Shown here in pieces: positions 47,397 through 57,793 of a stretch of 64,000 bases of DNA. Origin of the DNA: Babylonia areolata (lineage: Eukaryota; Mollusca; Gastropoda; Neogastropoda; Buccinidae). The stretch is from the NCBI RefSeq assembly GCF_041734735.1, contig NC_134888.1:32832054-32896053 (forward strand). Direction: 5' to 3'. Under the pieces are notes generated by a model. The model made no database searches and was not told the DNA's origin. It saw only the letters and a program-made list of their open reading frames with translations. Position 1 is the stretch's first letter; each line of letters opens with the position of its first letter. The translations under genes and the position numbers were made by a program.

Positions 47397-47889
47397 TTTC
47401 AAGGAAAATGTACTTAGCACACAAGTTTGCACTGTACCATTAAAACTGACACCTGGTCTCTTCAGCTGTAGTCTTCATTCCACAGACAGACATGTGTGTT
47501 GGTTGAGGAAAGAACGGGGGGAAGTGGAATGACTGGAGGGAGGAGGGGGTGGGTATGTGACTGGTCATATCACTTTCAGCAGTCCAGGATTCTCAGCTAG
47601 AGCTAGTGGTCAATGTTCCAAGCCTGGTCTGTGTGTGTGTGTGTGTTCAACTAAACTGTGTGTGAGGGAGAAAGAGAGAGAGAGAGGGAGGGAGAGAGAG
47701 AGAGCGCGAGTGCACACACGCATGTGTGTATGTGTGGTTTCAGTTCAACTGTGTGTAAACAAGAGAGAGGCAGACAGAGAGAAAGAGATGGGAGAAGGTG
47801 AGGGGAAAGAATGCAGGTTGTATTTGTGTATGTGTATGCATTGCTTTCAAATTCAATAGATCTCTCTCCATGTGTGTGTGTGTGTGTGA

Positions 47890-47924
<35 letters not shown>

Positions 47925-48086
47925 CAATACAACACTCACTGTGTATATGTGAGAAAGAGCAAGAGAGACAGAAAGAGGGAGAGAGGAACAGAGAGAGAGA
48001 GAGCGGGGGGGGGGGAAGGTGGTAGGAAAAAAATGCAAGTTTGTATGTGTGCATCACTGCATGTATATGCATTGCTTTAAATACAA

Positions 48087-48125
<39 letters not shown>

Positions 48126-51100
48126 AGCAAACTGTGTGTGTGTGTATGAGCGCGCGTGTGCACGCGAGAAAGAGAGAGGGAGAGAGAGAGAGAGAGTGTG
48201 CGTGTTTGTGCACGTGCTCATGTGCGTATTATCAAGCTCTTTGTGATTGTGTGAGCGCTCATGTGTGCACATGTGTGAAGAAGAGACTGAGAAAATAAAA
48301 AAGACTGAGTATGTGTATACGTGAGTGCATTCATGTAATTTTTTCAGCTCTGGGTCTATACGTGCATGTGTAACTTTGGTAATCTGGCTCATAGTCATAG
48401 ATCTCAGATCTAAATAAACTGACAGGCTCTTGTGATGAACTGTCTGTGTTTATGTGCCCGCATGTGGGTGCATGTGCGCGCCACGTGCGTGCTTTTTACA
48501 GTGATATCAATGCGTGCCATGTAGGGATCGCCTTTTGTTATCGGCATTTTGACAACTTCAATTGACCGTTAGGAAACTTTTTGCCTTCGATTTTGGTGCT
48601 CTGACAAGTCACTGGATCGCCTCTCAAGGGGTCAACAAACGATCGACTCTTTCAAAAGAGCATTCCGTTTTCATTTTTGACAGATCATCAGTCGGCAAAT
48701 GGCACATCGGCTTTTGGCTTTTTTTTTTCCCCTCCAGAAAACAGACGCTTCGTTTTTTTATGTAAATCTGAAAACAGATTTCCGTGCCTTGATGGAAGAG
48801 TTGCGCCCATACAATCTGACACCAATCGCACTTGGTCTTGCCCGCGGCGTCGATTTTGTGAATGGTGTTGCCTACCCGTAAAGTTACTTTTTTGTTCTTC
48901 ACTTCTAATCCACTATTTTTTCACTCCTTTATCGATCTCTGCTGCAAAAATCTTTGTATCCTTTGTGAGTTTTCTCATTTTGTCAATGATTGAAGACGAA
49001 CGACAAAATCAAGTATCTTTGCAAGTAATGAAGCCCGACTATAGTCGGAAAAATCTCATGCCTGGTCTATCAAACATACTTACCATGACCCACTAGTGCA
49101 GACTCCGGCAGGGAGTCCGATTCCTGTCCTGGGCAAACTATTATCCGCCTATGCGGAGAAAACAAAAGTAACTACGGCTGATAACCTCCCGGACGTAGGT
49201 TACCTCCCCTCTGTATCCATGAGTAGCTTCCTCTTTTTCCAGCAGCCATCTTGACTCATGATCCTGTGCTCTTCATATGGCTAAGTTTTTTCATATTTCT
49301 ATCTATCGATTCTTTGACACTCAAAGACACTTGTTTTGTATCTGACGAAGACTTGTATCAGGTCACAAACTTACTTAGCTCGTTTGGTCAATCAAGCTAA
49401 CATTATGGCTCAATCACAATCATAAGGGCCCTCTACCTCAGGTTCTCTCAACAACAGGTACAGGTATAGTATTTGGGACAGAAATTAAGCCTTGCGGCCT
49501 TTCCACGCCTCCTCCAGGGGGTAGGCAAGAGTCAGAACCCTGATCTGTGCATGAGCCCAAAGCGCTGCACAAACCTTGAGAAAACCTGTGTATGACATGA
49601 AAAGAACCAAAGGAAAACAAATTTCACTAAAGAAAAACAAAAACAAAAAAAACAGCAACAGTACTTAACCACAATGTTTAACAAGAGCGGAAAAGGTACC
49701 TTGGCTTGTGGCTGAAGACCACTACTGCAACCACTGCTGCACATGCAGGCTGGTCGCTTCAACTGACCGGTCGTTTTGCCCAGTGGTGTCCCCTTGCTGG
49801 GAAACCCGCCTGGCTTCTTGTGCGTGGAGGAATGGTCGTTACGCACTCCCAGCGACATGTCGCTCTGTAAGAGTCACAACATCTTCCATTTGTCAATCAC
49901 TCTGTACAAGCCACAACATCTTCCACATGTCAATCACTGTTACTCAGTGTAAAAACCACATCTTCCACATGTCAATCACTTTGTAACTCGGTTAAAAAGC
50001 CACAAAATCTTCCACATGTCAATCACTCTGTAAAAGCCACAAAATTTTTCCACAAGTCAATCACTCTGTAAAAGCCACCTCTTCCACATGTCAATCACTC
50101 TGTAAAAGCCACATCTTCCACATGTCAATCACTCTGTAAAAGCCACAAAATTTTTCCACAAGTCAATCACTCTGTAAAAGCCACATCTTCAAACATGTCA
50201 ATCACTCTGTAAAAGCCACATCTTCCACATGTCAATCACTCTGTAAAAGCCACATCTTCCACATGTCAATTACTCCGTAAAAGCCACAACATCTTCCACA
50301 TGTCAATCACTCTGTAAAAGCCACATCTTCCACATGTCAATCACTCTGTAACTCAGTGTAAAAGTCACAACATCTTCCATTTGTCAATCACTCTGTAACT
50401 CGGCGTAAAAGCCACATCTTCCGTATGTCAATCACTCTGTAAAAACCACATCTTCTACATGTCAATAACTCTGTAAAGCCACATCCTCCTCATGTCAATC
50501 ACTCTGTAACTCAGTGTAAAAGCCACATCTTCCACATGTCAATCACTCTGTAACTCAGTGAAAGAGCCACATCTTTCATTCGCCAATCACTTTCGTCAAC
50601 ACCTTGATCACTTGTGTGCATGTGCCAGTGTATTGCATGCAGGCATATTGGTAAGCATGTCTCTCATGTCTATGTGCAGATGTGCTTCGGTGCCGAGTAG
50701 CTGCAAGCTTGTGCATGTGTGTACGTGCTTCACTGCAGGTGTGCATGCACATGCAAGCTTAAGCAGTAGCCTATCTGCAGCACTTTTAATAAAGACTGGA
50801 GCAGGGACACAGTGAGACCAGGCAAGAGTGCGGAGTTAGAAACCAAGATATTTTGTTACATTCACTGCACAGAATGTAATACAACTCTATGACCTGTGTA
50901 AAAAAAAAAAAAAAATCATATGCATATATACTACTTTTTGTCAGAGACAATGTTTATTTAACAAACTGCTGTAACTATTGGAAATATTTCCACAATGACA
51001 GATGTGCTGTTTCTAGAATTAACTTGCTTAATGCTTGCAACAGTGTCTGTCATTTCGTCATTAGAACATCCCCATCACCTGTGACAAATTTGAGTAAAGC

Positions 51101-54100
51101 ATACTATCTCCTACAGATATCTAAATGTGAACAATTAACTTTCACATGCTGCCAAAGTTTATTCTGACTCAATTCATCCATTATTGCACTGATTTCTTGA
51201 GTGACGTGCATCTCAGAATCTGACCCTACGATCAGTCAAGCGTGACAAACATTTTTTTTTTTTTTTAAATAGGAAAGAAAGGGAGCAGTAGAGCAATGCA
51301 GAAATGGATGAGAAGGGGGGGAAAGAGACTTTCCAAAATAACACCATCATGATCTATGAATATTCATAGATAAACATTATGATGTACAGTAAAACAACTC
51401 ACTAGTCCGTCGTCCCTCTCCACCATCTGAGGGGAAGAACTGCATGGAAAAAACAAGATGGGTTAAGCACCAAGCATTCAGAACTGCAAAATTTCAATTA
51501 AAAAAACAAAAACAAACAAACCCAAAATATGTTTTGTCATTTGTCTTGTTTTGTTTACTGAAATTTTGCGTTCTGAATGCTGCATTTCAACATGGATTTT
51601 CAGTTTTCTGGGATCACTGCAGCAACTTTGAGTAAACAACCACCTCACACGCTTATATTTCCAGGAGTGCAACTGACGAAAATCTGGTTATGATTTTGTG
51701 TTCCAGAACTGGATAATACTTCAAAGAGTAGGGGGACACTACTGCTGGAGTCTTTCCAGTGGTGGTCAGTAATTTTCTGATTCAGCATATGCATCAATCC
51801 ACCTATTTTGTAACCTACTAATGACATTAACTGTTCAGAGACTGACAAAGGGAGTAATCCCTCCGCCAAGAGTCCCCAGTGAAATCTGCTGACTCAAATG
51901 ACTGCAATACTCCCAAAGATGCATAAATGAAGTGGTTGACCCTTAACTACACGTTCCAGTCTTCAAATTTGAACCCAGAGCAAATTCAACTCTGTGTAGG
52001 CAATGACCAAAGGCCAAAAAACACTGCCTCTCATGTGGCTCAAACCCACAGCTTCAGACTTTAGACCAGTTGTTAGTCTGCGATGCAAACCACTACAACA
52101 CTCCGGTTGCCGCGGTCCTGAATCTTTTGTAACGTCGTCTTCTTCTTCTACGTTCACTCGTATGCACACGAGTGGGCTTTTACGTGTATGACCGTTTTTA
52201 CCCCGCCATGTAGGCAGCCATACTCCGTTTTCGGGGGTGTGCATGCTGGGTATGTTCTTGTTTCCATAACCCACCAAACGCTGACATGGGTTACAGGATC
52301 TTTAACGTGCGTATTTGATCTCCTGCTTGCATATACACACGAAGGGGGTTCAGGTACCAGCAGGTCTGCGCATATGTTGACCTGGGAGATCGTAAAAATC
52401 TCCACCCTTCACCCACCAGGTGCTGTCACCGTGATTCGAACCCAGGACCCTCAGATTGACAGTCCATTTTGTAACGTCAATGTCATTCAATTTTTTTCCA
52501 CCAATGGCTCATGCGCTCTCCCTCTCTCCATCACTCTCTCACTGTTTGCCCCCACCCCCCCAGACCCCTCCTCAATCCTCCCCCCACCCCCACACCCCCT
52601 CCCCAAGACTTACAATGCTGTTGCCTCCTCCACCGTTGGTGTCAGAGAGGAACTGTCCAAACTCTGCCAGCAGGTCCTCCTGGTCAGCAAACAGGCGCGC
52701 CACCTGGGAGTACAACTCCGTCTCCGTCAGCGGCTTGCTGCTCATCCCCACTCTGCCCTGCTGCAGGAGTACACAATACTTTTATTATCTCAATACCCCT
52801 GGAAACGCAATATGGCTGCCTACATGACAGAGTAAAAACAGTCATATGTGTAACAGCCGACTCGTGTACACACAACGTCAAGTGAACATGGGAGTTGCAG
52901 CCAATGAACATAGAAGAATTATCTCAATAAGATAAATTCATTTGTGGTGTATGCCATGCAGACAACACATGAAAATCACAGCCACTCAATGTAAATACAT
53001 AAAAGACATAAATTGCAGCACTGCTAAGTTGATGTCAACCTTTCGCACAATGATCACAATCATGTACTTGTAATGATTACATACTTTCACAGTCATTCAT
53101 AATGAATACATAAGGTACATGAAATGCATAAATACAAGGTTAATGCTAATTAATCCCATACAATAATCACAAATCAACAATGCCATAAGCAGAGTAAGAG
53201 AACAGATGAAAATATACTATAATTAAAACCGAAAATACATGATTAAAACCAGCTGTTATTCAACAATATCTAAAATCAATGCAAAATTAAATAATTCACA
53301 TAACCTTGCATGTGCATGCACACACACAAACATACATGCACACACACAAACTTACAAGCAAACACACATGCACATGCGCACACACACACATAAATATCTC
53401 CAAACACATACTCACGCATGCACACACACACACACACACACACACATCTACACACACAGGGGGCCAATTATAAAAGCGCTTGTGTGTTAAAGTTACAGGG
53501 TATAAAACTGCTCTGGGTTCTAAAGGTTTTCAGTTTGGGAAGTGCTTCCCCCTTAGCCGCTGAACCCTGGTGAAACGAGATCAGTGTGGCACGAATCAAA
53601 AGTGCAGTTACCACTTTCTGTGTACTCTAAAAGTGTGGCCAACAGAAGCGCTTCAAAGACACTCTGAAAGCTTCACTGAAGGCCTTCAACATCAGCCGCG
53701 ACACAGGGGAGCTGAATGCAATGGACAGACCAAAGTGGCGTTCAGCTGTCCACAAAGGCACCAAATCCTGTGAGGCCAACAGAATCGCTGCAGCAGAGCA
53801 ACGCAGACAGGCCAAGAAAAGCAGTGCCAGCAAGTCCCTGATAGCCGCCACCATCCCCTGTCCACACTGCGTCAGAACATTCCAGGCGCGGATTGGCCTG
53901 ACCAGTCATCTGCGCACCCACAGAGCCCAAACCCACCCACCCCCAGGATGACTAGACGGTCCTCGTCGATCCCGACGGATGAACCACACACTCTAAAAGT
54001 AGTGTAACTGAGCATGCTGAGCAAAAGTAATGCAGTTCCGAGAGAAAGAAGTCCAAATGAAAAATGGTGACTGACATCCTGACAAGCTAGCTCAGTGTTA

Positions 54101-57100
54101 TCACAGTGAGATGACAGCCCTTCACTGACTAGCTTGCTCAAAAACAACACCACAGATATCAGTCAAGTGAGTTACTGCCAAATTTCTAAATGAAAGAGAA
54201 CAAATACACACACACACAAACACATGTCATCAGAAAACACATGAGTTCTAACCTCTTTGATATTCCTCTGTTCCTTCTGATATGTGTGCAGAATTTGAAG
54301 GAACTGCTTGTAAACTTCTTGCTGTCCCTGGAAACGATTCTGCAAACAAAATCAGCAAACTTTGCTCCTCAGCAAACAAGCTTTTCCTTCCTTTGGCACA
54401 CTACCATATCAGTTACTCCTGCTCTCAACGTCTCCTTATATACTGAGTAATATTCCAAGGCTTTCTTTCCCTACAGTCTCATTAATTCAAGAAAGAGATC
54501 ATGCATTCCAAATTCTCACACACAAAGAGCAGTCTCACTCATTCAAGTAGGTACTGGCAGCTCAAATTTTAATCAAAACTACAGCACTAAAAATTGTAAT
54601 CAATATTTATAACTTTTAATACAAACAAATAGCACATAGAATTTTCCAGATATCTTCATTAGTTCCAGAAATGTGGTTTTTTAAAGTTTGTTACTTTTTT
54701 GTGTGTCCGTTGAATGAAAAAAGAGCCATTTTAAAGTCCCAATCATAAGTAGAAAATAAATTCTGTAGATTTAAAATTTCCAGAATGCTATCTACAATAT
54801 CCTGATAGGAGGCAGTTAACTTGATATCTTTTGTTCTTTTCTTTCCAAAGTTATGATCCTCCAAAAATGTCAAATCTTACAAACTAAACGAGGTGAAAAT
54901 TTCATGGTAGAGGAAATTTGACCCAACGGTGTATGCCAGCGAATAGTGTATATGCTGCCAAATGCATATATTTCTAGTGATTTGTATACATATTCATACT
55001 CTTTTTTTTTTCTGAGCGAAGCCAAAGTAAAATATTGAAGTTTTATTTACACTCAAAGTCACTGAAATGCACAAAATGGCATGCGATCAACAAAGGAGCA
55101 GCATGGATACAGAAAAATACCTGTAACTTTTGAACTAATTGATGCCTCAAGAAATACCTCATGCAATCCAAATTCTCATACACAGAGTATGACTAATACC
55201 ACAATTTAACAAGTCCAAACATATCAACAAAGTCTGATTGAAGCTACAAAACCTGAACTATTATGTATAACTGAAACTACACTGGGACTAAAGCATCCTG
55301 TCTGTCAAACCTTGGGAGATAGCAGCTACCAAGGGTAAAGATCAAATGCACTGTGACTGCATACAGGAACTTTTTCATCACGTAACCTGTGCTCTTCAGT
55401 GAAGATGAAACCACAGCACTACTCTAGACAGACATCATAGTTTCAATGCCATGGTACGTAAATCATCCGTTCCAACACACTTGTCGTGCAAGAAAATCAC
55501 CTTGATCTTGTTGATGTAGTTGAGGGCATGGTTGAACTCCACAGGTTGACTGCCTGACCCCTGAGGGGCGGTGTGCGCAGGGGGGTTGGTGCTGGGCAAA
55601 CCGTGTGCTGGAGAGCGCCGAGTCTGTGGGAGGGAGAGTAGAGAGAGAGAGAGAGAAAAGAATTAGGTGAAGCTTTCATGGCTCATGTGTACACAAGTTC
55701 ACACACAGGACTATTCTCATATTCTCCTTCCTGTCTGTCCCTAACCAAGACACTGCTAACAAAATGACTAAATCAGTGATTTTCTTGTTTTGTCTAATGC
55801 CATTTGCTGCTCGGCCATCTGATTTCAAAACTGTCGTAAGTCTGTACAGATGATGTTAAAGTATGGACAGAAATAGCTTAAAGCTCATTGTTGACAAGAA
55901 TTCAACTTTCAGCTGTACGAAACTGTGCTTGTCTTTATAAAATAAAACAGAACCCAGTTCCCTTTGGCACTGCTTCAGTTACATTTCATATCAGCTAACA
56001 CCTAAATTTATATCTGATCAAACTTTGACTATGAAAACAGAGCAGTGCCCCTGCAGAACAGGCAGCCAGCGAACAGAACATCTGCTGCAGTCCTGCCCGC
56101 TCCACCAAGCGCTCAGAGAGAAAACCTGGCCTGACCCAATCCCAGCAGCCTGATAACTCTATGGAGGACTGGAGGACCTGCAACGTACTGCCGCCTTTGT
56201 CGAGGAGACAGGGGAATCCGTCTGATAAATGACGAACAAGACAACATTCCTGTGTCGCTCATATGACTTTCATCTTTGCAGACTAGCCTCAGACCATATT
56301 AGACAGAAAAAAAACATGGTTCAATAGTTTCCTCTTTTGTCCTGTTCACACAGGTTTAAAGCAATTCTACTCTTGCAAATTAGCATGGGAGACAGACAGA
56401 AACAACCCAAAAGACCTTACAGTGGTGTCACTGCTGATATAATCTTGCAAATTAGTATGAGAGACAGAAACAGACCAAAAGACCTACTTACAGTTGTGAC
56501 ATTGCTGTTCTAATCTTGCAAATTAGTATAAGAGACAGAAACAGCCCAAAAGACCTATTTGCAATTGTGATATTGCTGCTCTAATCTTGCAAATTTGTAT
56601 GGGAGACAGCCCCAGGGACCTACCTGCAGCTGTGACATTGCTGGAGTGTTGGCAGTTGCAGCAGCAGTATTGAGAGCTGAAATGGGCATTGATCCCTGAC
56701 CCGGCTGCAACACACTGATGACATCACGCTCAACTTCAATTTTGTATCCAGGGGGCAGGAAGGTGTTGAAGCCCACGATCAGGTCAGGGTGACCTTTGAA
56801 TAGGTTGGAGATACGTTTGAAGACGCCAGGCCTGTCAATACTGGAAACAGAGCTTGCAATAGTAATGATGATGAAAACAAATATTTATTCTATAAAGTGC
56901 TTTTCCATGTAAAACACCCTCACCTGCGCTGAGGAACCGACGTTTAAAACATGCACTTAAAACACAAAAATGAAAAACTTACATGCACAACCCTTTACAG
57001 TCAGCCAGCCAAACACTCAAGCACAAATTTACAAACACACACAAACATCACAGACTATACACACTCATCATACATATCACGTCAAAATTCCTATATAATG

Positions 57101-57750
57101 CAATATCATATCATATAATATTTTAAAATATAATCTAAAATTATTATACATTTGACTGAATGATTCATGTGTACACTTTCTGTTTCCAACCTGCGTAACA
57201 TTTCTAAAATGATATAAATTCCACTTTTCAACAGAAATCTTGTTACTGCTTGCTTTGTGCGTCATAGGATATCTACAAAGACATATACCTGTTCCACAAA
57301 TAGGTTGCAAACTATTACTGGCTATGTGAACTATTCTCAGAAAACCAAGCCCTGATCCTCACTCCCATCATGAACTGCACACACTTTCTTGAAATTAAAC
57401 TTGAATAAGGAAAAGAACAGAAGCTTATTTTAACCCTTTTCCACTGAAAACAATACTTACGGTGGTGATCTGAATTCTTTCACGATATCAAGGAAATCGT
57501 TGTAAACTGATGATTGGTTGCCAAAGCGAAATTTCACCTGATACAGGTAAGACAAAACATCCTCCAACTGTAACAGTAATGAAACAATCAGTATTAATAT
57601 GCTGACAGATTGCAGTACAAGCTGGCAAAATTATACAAATAAAAACAAATGGTTTAGTCCTAACAGATGCCCTGGGCCCTCTGAGCTAATAATCCTAAAT
57701 GTGGGAAGAGCTCACTCAATCTGTTAAAAAAATATTGCCATTATTGTTAG

Positions 57751-57793
<43 letters not shown>

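Larger units (their letters stand above)
32528..54816. repeat. Copy B of the duplicated block
   Basis: It starts exactly at the right edge of the N gap with the sequence found at 8252. It continues without a break beyond 54816 into the unique 5' half of Sin3. Coding exons are intact in this copy, so I take it as the better reference. Confidence 0.95.

Noticed and set aside
8252-54816. A biological tandem duplication creating two Sin3 genes
   Set aside because: Homology ends coincide with a 100-N gap and the copies differ like alleles.
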